DNA of 64,000 bases, from the NCBI RefSeq assembly GCF_032854445.1, contig NC_088300.1, forward strand, positions 37,660,458-37,724,457. Direction: 5' to 3'. This DNA is from Liolophura sinensis (taxonomy: Eukaryota > Mollusca > Polyplacophora > Chitonida > Chitonidae). Position 1 is the first letter of the stretch. Each line of letters opens with the position of its first letter. The notes beneath the pieces were generated by a model. That model ran no database searches, was not told the DNA's origin, and saw nothing but the letters and a program-made list of their open reading frames with translations. A program made the translations under genes and the position numbers. This document shows positions 1 to 10,185 of the stretch, in pieces.

Positions 1-691
1 GTGCGCGCGTGCCGGCTGTCTATCACAGGCCCGCTCCATAACAGATGTACCGCCTTTGATTTCACCGGCAAGGTTAATTTCTTCTAAGAAGTGGGTAGCG
101 GGAAGGAAATGGCAAGATTAGGCTTCCCGCTGCGTAAAGGCACTTGAGGTAGTCTACCCTTTTGTTCTGGGCGACTACGCTTGTATTGTTTGTCTATTCT
201 GAATGGATTAAGTATCATAGATTGTTAGCAGCCAGCTATTACTTCCAGTGGGCGGAATTATATAAATCCCTGTTACCTCACTGTCCGGTATCATTAGTTG
301 CTTAACCATCAACGTTGAAAGTTCGGTCTTCAAACCACTGGACACATCTATAACACGACCAGGTATGCTTGGCGACATTTCCACAACATACATGTATATT
401 AGTATGCACACAGAATGTGTAATGTTTTTTTCCCATGACATGGGTGAGCGATGCATCGATGTATTTACACACTTGTGCATGTATCGTACTCGCTTAGGTA
501 GACCCATGGCCAGCGTAGTATAGTATTTCCCCTCTCGAGATTTGTAGTAAAGCACAGCTGTTTGACCCGCGATTCTCTTGCTTGTAGGAGCTGTCAATCA
601 CCGGAGTGGGCGGAGCTAACCGATAACGAGGCTGTGGAAAGCCAAGTCAAGAAATAGTGAGGGACTTGGAGGCGAACAGTAAACAAGCACG
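1..691. other. 5' flank and 5' UTR of the Delta gene
   Basis: No coding region is supported here. The last roughly 90 bases before the ATG at 692 are comparatively GC-rich and include GTGGGCGGAG at about 605-614, which resembles a GC box. No TATA box or exact CSL/Su(H) site was recognised. The transcription start cannot be placed from sequence alone. Confidence 0.4.
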
Positions 692-757
692 ATGCGGTGG
701 CGAGGAGCGTCGGGATTACTCCTTCTGTGGACATTGTATTACACTTTAATTTGTAAG
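692..757 (+). CDS. Delta: Delta exon 1: signal peptide
   Basis: The ATG opens 22 codons, MRWRGASG followed by a hydrophobic core [13 protein letters not shown], ending at a canonical AAG|GTAAGA donor in phase 0. It was chosen as the start because the next exon begins directly with the MNNL domain and needs a secretory leader. Confidence 0.88.
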
Positions 758-3700
758 GTAAGAATCTTGTCCACCTCGTTTCTTGTTGTTCGGTTTACAT
801 ATATTAATGACTGTATGATCTATGTGCATGGTACCGGTATAAAAGAATAAAAGACTTCCAGGCACAATTGGCATCTGCGTAACTGTCTGGTGCAGGTATA
901 AGCCCGGTGCATACTCACGTGCTGTGTACTACTATAGTAACCTACACTTCTCCATTTACAGGTGTGCTGTTCGGGTGTTTTTGATTTACACCTGAAATCT
1001 TTCCGAAACGACCGAGGACTCAACGCTGATGGACATTGTTGTAATGGACGCAGAATAAACAATTCTTGCACATCGACTTGTCGGACTTTCTTTAAAATTT
1101 GCCTGACCCATTTTCAAGCGCAGATAGCAGAGTCCACTTCGACATGTACGTTTGCGGAAAGCACCACGCCGGTTCTGGGTACCAATACTATTGACTTCAG
1201 CAAGCAGCTACCAGTGTCTGACTTCACCAACCCGATTCGATTCCCATTCAAGTTTTCTTGGCCGGTATGGATAAAATTACTTATTTACAAATCACAAGTT
1301 TATATTTTGTATTAATTTCACAGTTTTCATAATAAATGTATATTGTTATTGTCAGTTGTTGACGATAGTGTAAGCAGTTTGTTTTTTGTGTTGCATATTC
1401 AGGGCACCTTTTCTCTGATCATCGAGGCCTGGCACGATAGTACATTACAGGAACCAGTTACAGGTAAGTCTTTGTATTGGTACTGAAGTCTACTATTCCC
1501 TTTAAATGCACGCCATTTGCAATGTGCTGTCGTTGGAGAGGGAATCTTATTTTGGACCATGGATCTCTGATACAACAACAGTTCTGTGGACAAGTCTCCA
1601 GGTGAATGACTATGAATCGTTTATTCCATCAACTGTGTGAGATAAGTTGTGGATTTACCTGTGGATATTACCAAGATTGAGGAGCTTCAGATGGACAACT
1701 GTGTTGGATGGTTACCAGTTACCCAGTCCGCCCATATACTGTCGTCGGGCAAATGCTAAGGGTTCCAGGGCGGCCGATGACCGCCTTGCCAGTGGCACCC
1801 GGCCTGCCCGCTGACCCTACATAGGGTGGGCTAGAAGCGTTTGCCTGTTGCCCTCGGCCCGATTGTGACAGATGTCCTTTCAAATAATATCAGACTTCCC
1901 AATAAGTCTAATCATATGTACAAACTTTGACGATGTCGACTGCACCTGTTATCCACTATATATCGGACTATACCCAGCCGCCGTAGCTATGTTCCAATGT
2001 ATGTAGAGGTATAGTGTATCCTGGTTATTCAACTTATGATCAATCTTTTGATTGACAAGAGCACATAAGTAATTCAGTCTGTGTCGACATGGGCTAAAAA
2101 TCTCATGTACTTACAGGATTAATAGTTACAATGGTTTATATGCACTCTGCCTGAAACGGTCAGAATTAGAAAGAAGGGTTTAAATTGCATATTTGATAGG
2201 CAGTTTGATAAGGCAGATATAGCTAGTGCAGACTGACGGGAGAAGAAAGCCGTGAGCTGAGCACGTGGGATAGGGCCAGGTGCTCGTATAGCGACACTTT
2301 TTACTATGCATATATACATTGGTGTATGCATTAATTTTGACCACATTTAATGTGGATAGACAGCAGTCGGGCCCTACGGCCATTCTAGTGCCCTTTTATA
2401 TTTCTTTTCATCTCCGCCAAAATTGAGCTAACACGCAACAAATCGGGCTTAAAACACCGCTTGTCTACATGGTTACACTGTGCACAAGTAGATCCGCTGT
2501 TAACACTGCAGTGTAGGTACCCTCAGCTCGGGGGAAAAATAGACTAGCAGCTGCCGGTGAACGTAAACAATATAGGTGTATAGCGCGGGAAGACGCCTCG
2601 CTGCCCATTTACTACAGCTATCTTATCTGTCCTATATCCTTTCATGTCAAGATCTAGCCCAGTGTAGAATTCCGTTATACGGACGGTATACGTAAAGGTA
2701 TTAAATTTTAACGCCACAGAAGATTGCGGGTGCTCTCTGAGAAAAAAAAAATTATTCGAAATTTTAGGAAAGTTCGCTGGTTAGATGTATATTATCCACA
2801 GGTAATCTTCTGAAAATTAAAGTTTTATTGGGATCAAATAAGGATACATTAGCCTGTAAACGTGACAGACAGCTGTCAGCGGTGGCATTTGCTCGCCCAG
2901 CTGGAGGAGGAAATAGCTGGCACCTTTGCACAATGGTAAATGGTATAATCTTTAATTAGTTTACCTGGGATTGTACGCTAATCTGACTGTGACAAAGTGG
3001 TCATCGTTACAGGCTTAATTCTGTCTCCAGCTGTTCACTAAGCAGGAAGTCTTGTCTGTCACTATAACGTAGCCAGGTGTGCGTTTTACGTTAGTACTTC
3101 AAATGACATTTGTTTTTTTTTTACATCGTCAAAGTATACCATTTGGTTTTTTTCGTCTCTGTAGGCAGCCCACGGGAATTAATTAGTCGATTGGCTGTGC
3201 AACGGTCCGCTAGAGTCAGTGATCAATGGAGCTCGTTTAACCGAACTTGGGCATTCAAAGATTTACAGTACCAGTACCGTGTCTCTTGCGATGAACATTA
3301 CTATGGACCAGGCTGCTCAGTGCTGTGCCGGCCGAGAGATGACCAATTCGGTCACTACACCTGCAGCCAAAACGGAACTAAAGTCTGCAACAATGGATGG
3401 TCGGGCCCTTACTGCGATCAAGGTAAGAAATGAATGGCAAGCATGTGTCGCACCGAAAAGCAAGTAACTTCCCGCACAAAATTGTACAATCTTACTTCTT
3501 AGTGTACGTTGACCCAGCTTTGGCCATACAAGTATACGCATACATCATCATGAATGGGCCAGCCTTTTATTTTGCATGTTGGCGGGGAATGGCTGTGAAT
3601 CATTGGGGAGTAGCTGAATAGGCTCTTCTCAACGCTCCAAACTCAGGTGTCTCGATGCGAAATTGTACGGCAGCTTGTGTTACTTGTCAACGGGGCCAAG

Positions 3701-6700
3701 TCAGCAATGAAGATCATTGTGTTTGTAGTAAGGCAGTCTTTTGAGAGTAGCAAAGTTAGTACAAACGGCATTGTTGGCAAGGCAGCTGCACTATGGACAA
3801 CAGTAGTATTCTTAGGTGGAGAACAATATCGGTCAGAGTACAAGTAAACTGTCAAACTTATAGTAGGCCACGGGCTTAAACTCCAGTGGTATGGACTGTC
3901 TCGCAAGCCACGTGTTCACACCTACATATATCTTACTAGAGTTAACAAAACCCTTGCATGAGTTAAAGTAAATCGAAGGGGAAACGTTTTTGCAGTAGAC
4001 CAAAAAAATGCCGACGGCGAGGATAAAAGAAATAGCTTGAAGGCGAATTTCGTCATGGTGTCGCTCCAGCCGACCCCTTTTCCCGATGTATACAAGGCAG
4101 CTGGCAAAAAACATCGTCTTATCTAGATAGTTATCCGGGTCAAGACAAACACCTGTTCTGTTGATGCCGTACACGGCAAAATTTGATTTAATCTCTTTAT
4201 ACAGAAACTTATCTTTAGAACTGCCAGTAAATTTGCACCTGAAAACCCTTTTTATACTTTGATGTATCGAACGCTAATTTTTTTTCTGTTTTATTTCAGC
4301 AATTTGCTTGCCGGGCTGTCATCCAGACAATGGTGTGTGTGGACAACCTAGCGAGTGCAAGTAAGTTAGACTGCTTGTATTATGTAACCTAGATATGATG
4401 GCCGGACATCCCTCTCTGTGATCCTGTAACGGCCAAGCCGCCTCGTGTCGGAAACGTGACAGGGCTAAACTGGAAGGGTGTGGAAGCTTTAATGGAGCGC
4501 GTTTGTCTCTTGCCGAAGAGCAGAAGAATTCAAGTGTTAGTCTTAGACTTGTATTGCAGCCGACTCTGCTAAATCCCCTCTCGGAGATCTCTAGCCAGCC
4601 AGCCACAACGCTAGTTCACATTACAAGCAATGCATTGTCTTTATATTCTCCGACTTGGCCTCAAAATACGAGAGCTTTGGTCGTGGGATTCGATCAGAAA
4701 TTAGGGCTAAAGTGGACAATGGAGCTGTATAGCACGCACTGTCAACAAGAGAGCGTGTGATTGCGCCCTCCGACAGACCGCGGTCGCGTATTTGTAACCA
4801 AAACATTACTCTTCCAAGTTGACACGTCCTCTGCGTTTTACTGTTTATAATTCGGACACTACAAACCTGTCTGAGTATCATCACTGGTCGAAATTTCAGG
4901 TGTGGGAAAGTTGAACACCTAGTGCTGATGGAATTCCCTATCTGGCGGCCACTCAGCATATATTACTGAAGGTTAATGAAGGACGTTGAGCCTACGGCTT
5001 CAAACATTTTCCCACGCCCCGGGGCAAACTTCTATTGTGCAACTGCAAGAAATCTTGCTCTAGCCCTTTGAGAGTACTATATAGCTAATTGTGGTTCTAA
5101 TCCAAGACTGACAAGTTTGCAGTGTTAAATGAGTAATGGCAGCCAATGTCCATTCTGTAATACGTAGGTTATATAATAAACGGAATGACACGCGCCTTTC
5201 TAGTTTGATATCTAATTTCCAAGGAATATCGGCTTCCATCGGTCCAGAAAGTAGACCAGTCTTACCGTCCCTTAGCACAACCCCCCCCCCCCATCCCCTA
5301 CCGCACCCCTTCCCCACCCTCTGAGAATAGCACTTTGATTGTTATCATAGGGGCTAATGTGTTAAGGAAGAGAGGATGGCACCAGACAGTTATGATAGCG
5401 TCTGCCGGTCATTGTAAACAAAGACCACTCACGTTTCTTCTAGATTAAAACTCCCAGTTCTCTACAAATCTCTTCTCACAATCTTATATTTGATTATATT
5501 TATTTTGGAGGTGAACCCAAATAATAAATATTTCATTTTACCCATTCAGATGTCGACTTGGTTGGCAAGGAAAAAACTGTGACCAGTGTAGACCGTACCC
5601 CGGTTGCAAGAATGGTACCTGCAGCAAACCTTGGGAGTGTAACTGCGAGGAAGGTTGGGGTGGACTTTTCTGTAATCAAGGTGAGATTCATACTGGGTTT
5701 GAAAAACTTTTAATACAAGTATGTAAATAATTCGCGCTGACCCAGGACCTTGTTAATTTTAACCAGCTGTAGTTAATCCCTGCTTTATGCGGACAGCAAA
5801 AGTAGATGGATGGTTTCAGATTCCGTGAAACGGTCAAACCATCACCAAGGCTTGTTTGGTTTAGGCTGTCACCTCCATACCAGTTAAGACAGTCAAAATA
5901 AATCCAGTTGGGTTACCACAAACTCGAAACGCAATTCATCAGGAAACATCCCATACCAATAGACATGTCAAGTACCGGATTTACTGTATTTGTACAGTAG
6001 TTAAAATGAAACCGATTTTTACCAGCAAATTGCCTGATACGAAACTGTGATTTTCTATTGTAGATCTTAATTATTGCACTCATCACAAGCCCTGTCGTAA
6101 TGGCGGCACCTGCCAAAACACTGGGAAGGGCAGTTTTACGTGTGCCTGCCCTGCAGGCTTTTCCGGCACACACTGTGAGGTTGAGATAGATGACTGTGCT
6201 GCCCAACCCTGCCTCAATGGCGGTACTTGTGAGGTAAGTTATTGCATGCAGTACATAGTTAATACATTTGTGAATTTGCGTAATCGGCTTACCGAATTAA
6301 TTTATATATTAGTAAAGATACCGTGTATCAGTGCGATATATTTCAGTTAGCGCTTGGAGCCTGTATCTATATCTTACCTTACTGTATTGTGCTTTCAGGA
6401 TGTTGGCACTGGTTTTCGTTGCACTTGTCCGTCTGGATACCATGGCCCACTTTGTCAAGTGATGGGCCAACCTGTGCAGACAACAAGTGTACCAATGGTG
6501 GCACTTGCTTCGTTGAAAATGGCAATCACAAATGTCTATGTGCTGCTGGCTACATTGGACCCAACTGCGAAACCGAGCAGAATGAATGCCAGTCCGATCC
6601 ATGCAAGAATGGTAAGTTTCCTGGTTTTATATCAAAACTGATATCGTCGGAAGTGAATTGATAGTCAAAAAGGGATATTTTGTGTAATGGTTTGATAAAT

Positions 6701-8389
6701 GTGTATCAAGAACGGCGGGTAACTCGAATGTTCAACTTTTTCTATGACTGATTATTTACCAAGTGTTGTATTTTTGGTTTCCAGGCGGACGTTGCTTGGA
6801 CGAATTAGGTGGGTTTCCGATGTATCTGTGATAGCGGTTTCCAAGGACCAACATGTGAGGAGAATACAGATGATTGTACTAACAACCCTTGTCTCAGCGG
6901 AGGTACCTGTGTGGATCAGGTCAACAGCTATGTTTGTCGCTGTGTTCCTGGATACGTGGGACAACATTGTGAAACCAATGTGGATGATTGTCAGATGCAT
7001 CCTTGCGCCAATGGGGGAACCTGTTCTGATGGGGTCAATGATTTCGAGTGTACTTGTGCCCCAGGTTTCGCAGGCAAGGATTGTCGTGACAACATCAATG
7101 AGTGTGGGAGTAACCCATGTCAAAATGGAGCTACCTGTCAGGATATGGTAGCTGATTACAGGTGTGCTTGTACGATGGTTTCTGGGGCAAAATTGTCAGT
7201 ACCGCGATGGAGAAACCCCAGAACCCACAACAAAAGAACCTATCACCGAGAAACCCACAACGCAAGCGTTTGCTGGGGCACCTAGACAAGAGGAATCCGT
7301 CGTGAACTCGACCTCTGTGGCCGAGAATGTGCGTGGTGAAGAAGGGTTAAGCATGCAGCATTTGGCACTGGTGGTGTGCTTTGGTGCAGGAATTCCTCTG
7401 ATCATCATCATAATTGTTGTTCTAATTCTGTTGCTGAGGCGGAGACGCCAGCCAGCTCAACAAGACACCATGCATAAGGAACGTGAACAAATGATGTAAA
7501 TAATATGAACAATAAGTGTGTGGAGACAAACATTTTTACCACAATACCACCAAGTTCATCAAGCATCAAAGTGACCAATGAGGAGCAAGACTTTAACACA
7601 TTCAAACAAAAACACAATTACTTGGAAAAAACAAGTAATCACAAGCAGTTGATCAAAGACTTAAATACTAAAGAACAATTTCCAAGAAAAGACTTTGAAC
7701 AACCGCCTTTAAAAATTCCAGACATTGACAGATTGTCAACTACGGACTCTTCACATTCTAATAGGTAAGTCGATGTCTTGCATACATGTCTTCATTTCCT
7801 TTAAAAAATATAGCTTAATTCAGGCCTCATTTCATTTCATTAAGGCATTGTTCGACTTTTATAAGAAGCAGTTTTTATTTATATTGCTTACGGACAGATT
7901 TGCCAAGGCTTTGGCTTGTTGCACAGAGGTAAAAGTGGCTTTGTCTTTAAAGAAAAAAGTGGAGAAAGCTGAGCAATGGATGTTTATTGGAAATGCACAC
8001 ACGCTGTGAGCTTGGTCAATATTGACAGGCTTGAACTGAGACTCCACACAGGGGAGTAATGCTAGGACAACGAATATATCAAACAAAACTGTGAAAATAT
8101 TTTAAATGCTGTCCATTGTATCAAATCTTGCTAACACAACATCTTTGTTTCTTCTCTTTGCAGTGAATACCAACAAGATAGACTGTTTGTAAAATCCATA
8201 AATATGCAGGATGCCAATCCAAACTCCATACTGATACTGGAACCCCCAGTGCGGCCTCCCCTCCCCAATACAGAGATGGTGTACTGGCGACAGAGGTCTA
8301 GTACCTGCTCCTTCCCCCTCCCCCCAGTGCTTCATCCATCCATTCACGCATCCATCCATCCTTGGAACATGAGGAACATATTTATTTGA
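692..8389 (+). CDS. Delta: Delta-type Notch ligand (DSL family), ten coding exons
   Basis: This gene encodes a single-pass membrane ligand that binds Notch on the neighbouring cell. Spliced exons give about 820 residues, close to Drosophila Delta. The order seen is: signal peptide (1-22), MNNL domain (about 24-140), DSL domain with its six cysteines (185-227, containing [13 protein letters not shown]), two DOS-type EGF repeats ([23 protein letters not shown]), seven further EGF repeats, a Thr/Pro/Glu-rich stalk, a transmembrane helix ([20 protein letters not shown]) with an RRRR stop-transfer, and a lysine-rich tail carrying [10 protein letters not shown], similar to IKNTNKKADF in vertebrate DLL1. 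It lacks the cysteine-rich region of Jagged/Serrate, so Delta is the better call. Five frame changes are needed between 6457 and 7500 (exons 8 and 9). Exons 1-7 read cleanly. Splice phases are consistent throughout. Confidence 0.93.
962..1264 (+). CDS. Delta: Delta exon 2: MNNL domain
   Basis: The exon runs from a TTTACAG acceptor to a CCG|GTATGG donor, 101 codons, phase 0 at both ends. It encodes the N-terminal Notch-ligand domain: [24 protein letters not shown], a cysteine-spaced [13 protein letters not shown] block, and PFKFSWP at the end. In Delta and Jagged proteins this domain contributes to Notch binding and membrane contact. Confidence 0.93.
1403..1463 (+). CDS. Delta: Delta exon 3: end of MNNL ([11 protein letters not shown])
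   Basis: This 61-base exon lies between a TATTCAG acceptor and an ACAG|GTAAGT donor and ends in phase 1. It encodes [20 protein letters not shown], matching the [11 protein letters not shown] motif of vertebrate DLL1. The leftover G joins GC of the next exon to make Gly, giving the expected join into [13 protein letters not shown]. Confidence 0.92.
1464..3164 (+). other. Delta intron 3
   Basis: This is a 1.7-kb intron with no supported gene. It contains a locally GC-rich stretch at about 1740-1860. An exon-like open segment at 2802-2935 has splice-like ends but does not fit the reading phase and is rejected. Confidence 0.7.
3165..3422 (+). CDS. Delta: Delta exon 4: DSL domain
   Basis: The exon enters at CTGTAG|GC in phase 1 and ends CAAG|GTAAGA in phase 1. 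It encodes [14 protein letters not shown], a linker ending YQYRVSC, and the whole DSL domain with [23 protein letters not shown] and [13 protein letters not shown] is the principal Notch-contacting module, and all six conserved cysteines are present. Confidence 0.96.
3423..4299 (+). other. Delta intron 4
   Basis: Intron of 877 bases ending in a polypyrimidine tract and TTTCAG. Open frames on both strands at about 3640-4170 have no recognisable protein and lie wholly inside the intron. No repeat was identified. Confidence 0.65.
4300..4360 (+). CDS. Delta: Delta exon 5: first half of EGF1
   Basis: A 61-base exon encoding [20 protein letters not shown], the start of EGF repeat 1. Spacing and residues match ICLPGC...FCDKPGECKC in DLL1. 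Donor AA|GTAAGT, phase 2. Confidence 0.92.
4361..5549 (+). other. Delta intron 5
   Basis: Intron of 1189 bases with no gene. It contains a C-rich tract at about 5279-5320, including a run of roughly thirteen C, of the kind prone to assembly length errors. Confidence 0.65.
5550..5680 (+). CDS. Delta: Delta exon 6: end of EGF1 and EGF2 (DOS region)
   Basis: Phase 2 in, phase 1 out (CAAG|GTGAGA). It encodes [23 protein letters not shown] and [17 protein letters not shown]. With exon 5 this forms the Delta and OSM-11 (DOS) type pair of atypical EGF repeats that assist Notch binding. Confidence 0.94.
5681..6063 (+). other. Delta intron 6
   Basis: Intron of 383 bases with a GTGAGA donor and TTGTAG acceptor. 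Nothing else was recognised. Confidence 0.6.
6064..6233 (+). CDS. Delta: Delta exon 7: EGF3 and first half of EGF4
   Basis: Encodes [17 protein letters not shown], then [30 protein letters not shown] and a GAG|GTAAGT donor in phase 0. [11 protein letters not shown] matches [11 protein letters not shown] of DLL1. This is the last exon that reads without any frame correction. Confidence 0.94.
6399..6611 (+). CDS. Delta: Delta exon 8: EGF4 end, EGF5, EGF6 start, one frame change
   Basis: From a TTTCAG acceptor the frame reads [20 protein letters not shown]. From about 6459 the homologous reading continues one base earlier, as [18 protein letters not shown] and [11 protein letters not shown]. 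One base appears missing near 6457-6460 (CAAGTGATG where CAAAGTGATG would restore the frame). TCAD followed by a Cys and NGG fits the DLL1 pattern TCADGPCFNGG, so both halves are real. Donor AATG|GTAAGT. Confidence 0.88.
6785..7764 (+). CDS. Delta: Delta exon 9: EGF6-9, stalk, transmembrane segment, most of the tail; four frame changes
   Basis: The exon opens GGRCLDELG. Near 6808-6811 an extra G (or two missing bases) is needed to continue [18 protein letters not shown]7 ([14 protein letters not shown]), EGF8 ([14 protein letters not shown]) and EGF9 ([14 protein letters not shown]) follow. At about 7172 and 7185-7188 two single bases seem missing within CAC.DGFWG.QNC. The stalk is Thr/Pro/Glu-rich, then comes the transmembrane helix and RRRR. 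A TAA at 7498-7500 would stop the tail after EREQMM; a one-base change there restores [17 protein letters not shown] and LIKDLN, which resemble the vertebrate Delta tail. The tail has many lysines, the usual targets of Mindbomb/Neuralized ubiquitination. Donor AG|GTAAGT, phase 2. Confidence 0.86.
7765..8163 (+). other. Delta intron 9
   Basis: Intron of 399 bases between GTAAGT and a pyrimidine-rich TTTGCAG. No feature seen inside. Confidence 0.6.
8164..8389 (+). CDS. Delta: Delta exon 10: C-terminal tail and stop
   Basis: Entered in phase 2 it reads [20 protein letters not shown], then a proline-rich segment and a low-complexity end ([10 protein letters not shown]) encoded by CATC-type simple repeat, stopping at TGA 8387-8389. 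The ATEV-like PDZ-binding end common in Deltas is absent. Given the frame problems upstream, the true C-terminus may differ, so the last 40 residues are uncertain. Confidence 0.6.
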
Positions 8390-9870
8390 AATTCCATCCT
8401 TTTTTCATTTTGCATAAAAGTGAATGTTTAAGTTAAGAAGTGCCTTTCTTATGTAAATAGAAAATGCAATAAGGAAGGGACGGTTTTCTGCTGTGTTCTG
8501 TGGACATTATTTGTTAGAGATTATTTATGACTGCCACTAACTTAACTGTCATTATTACATTATTTGGCTATAAGCCTATGTACATTATGCAAGCCTCTGC
8601 ATTTGGCATGATGGTTCCTGTGTGTTGATCGGAACAATAACAGCTGCTGAGTGGGATTGACTGGAACGGTCGAATTCGAAGAGAACTAGCGTAACAGATG
8701 TCTCCGTTTGCTCTAACGAAAACTGGTGATCCGAAGGATTCCCGATAAAGCAGATGTCCTTAAGCATTGTGTATGGACGAACACTGTCAGTTTCATCCCT
8801 TCACTGCAGACTGTCTGATTTTATGACTGTGATTTCCCCCGTTGCTTCCTCTACAAGATGAGACTTGTAAATGGCAAGAGCACGATAGCTAACAGAGTAA
8901 TGTACAACAAGTGTTGTGAACAGCTTTGCGCCAGGTCTGCAGGTGGCCTCTGTTTTCACAACTTTATATAATGGCTATCTGGCTTCTGGGTGTCCTACTG
9001 TATTATAAGAAAGAGTCGTGCAATTTTTTGCTGTATTTAAATTTTGCATGTAAATGATGTGCAATGTTGGTATAATCTGTTTGAAGGTGTGTAGAATGTG
9101 AGCGAAGTGTGACAGTGCTGTGTAGCTATGCCGAAGTTTCCTCCACAGCAAGCCTTGTGGTCACATAGAAACCACTTCTATCGTAAGCGAAAGATTTGCT
9201 CATCCGAACATTGCAAAATGTAACGTAGTTGTTAAACACTTGTAACTGGCTTCAGTTAGTTCAGCTTTTTGCAAAAATCAAAGTTTTTACCACGGTTTAG
9301 ATTTGTATGATATTTCTGAGCGAGTTGAAGCTTACTGGAGACAGTATATGATGGATAGGATTTACGTTACTGTATTTCACTGTTATCTGTTATGGACTAG
9401 ACAGTCCAAGTGTTGTTCGGGATTTACTAGTCAGCCATGTTTTTCTGTGTTCATGTTAAAGTTTCAAATTCTACATTGTTTTGGCCGGGTTCCATGCTCT
9501 GTAATATTTAATCTTCCCACCATTCCAGCTATGAAAAAAATCACTAACCCACGTACCCGACACGGGTTTTGAAATATTAAATAAAGTGTAAGTATAGTGA
9601 CTGGGGAAGGCAGTGCCGCACCCAAATTTGGCCACTGCTTTCTGATCTGCTTGTTGCATTAAAGTGATGGTGAGCTGCAGTTCGGAGTGCGAGTGTACTG
9701 AGGGTTAATACACCCTTTCCAAGAAGGTACTCCTGCAGCCGTGCGCATTGTATGTTCCTGTGATGTCGAACTGTACATAATATGTATATTTATAGTAAAT
9801 GGCTGTACATACGTATATTACTATGTCTCGTCATGGTAAGACACGAATAAAAGAGGTCACAATTTGAATA
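8390..9870 (+). other. Probable 3' UTR of Delta
   Basis: This AT-rich stretch lacks credible coding potential and follows the stop codon. It contains AATAAA polyadenylation signals at 9580-9585 and 9846-9851, and SINE sequence begins shortly after the second. The second is the more natural end of the transcript, but there is no direct evidence. Confidence 0.5.
9846..9851 (+). terminator. Candidate polyadenylation signal for Delta
   Basis: AATAAA hexamer about 1.46 kb after the stop. An earlier hexamer at 9580-9585 could give a shorter 3' UTR. Confidence 0.4.
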
Positions 9871-9934
9871 TTTTTTCAAATACAACTTCTGTCTTTTCGT
9901 TTCTTACTTGGGTTGTGGCGTTGCTACACAAATT

Positions 9935-10185
9935 AAGCCCTAAGTGGTTAAATGCGCTTGTCCTTCAATCGCTTTCACAAAAGTGTTAAGGGTTCAAATC
10001 TCGGCCTTGGACAAGGAATTTGTTTCCCAACAATATGGTGTGCAAATATCTACGTCACGCGTGGCCAAGTTCGTCAGTAACTAACCAACACATTCCGGTC
10101 ACTCCTGTTTTATCCATCGATAAAACTGACGGCCGTCATGTAAGTAAAAAGTTCTTGAGTACGGCGTTAAAAGAGAATAAAGTGA
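9935..10185 (+). repeat. tRNA-derived SINE
   Basis: The head has a box A-like AAGTGGTTAAATGC and a box B-like GGGTTCAAATCTC. The 3' end carries TTCTTGAGTACGGCGTTAAA and an A-rich tail, the same tail motif as other SINEs in this window. The middle shares AGTTCGTCAGTAACT with the element at 26.4-26.7 kb. Edges are approximate and no clear target duplication was found. Confidence 0.7.

Noticed and set aside
2802-2935. Exon-like segment in Delta intron 3 with AG and GT ends and 45 open codons
   Set aside because: Exon 3 ends in phase 1 and exon 4 needs phase 1, giving the expected [14 protein letters not shown] join. Inserting this segment would leave phase 0 and break the frame, and its sequence has no counterpart in Delta proteins.
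3643-4174. Overlapping open frames on both strands inside Delta intron 4
   Set aside because: No family resemblance. They are contained in an intron with well-defined splice sites.
7408-7617. Minus-strand frame opposite the Delta transmembrane region
   Set aside because: It is a shadow of the real plus-strand coding sequence.
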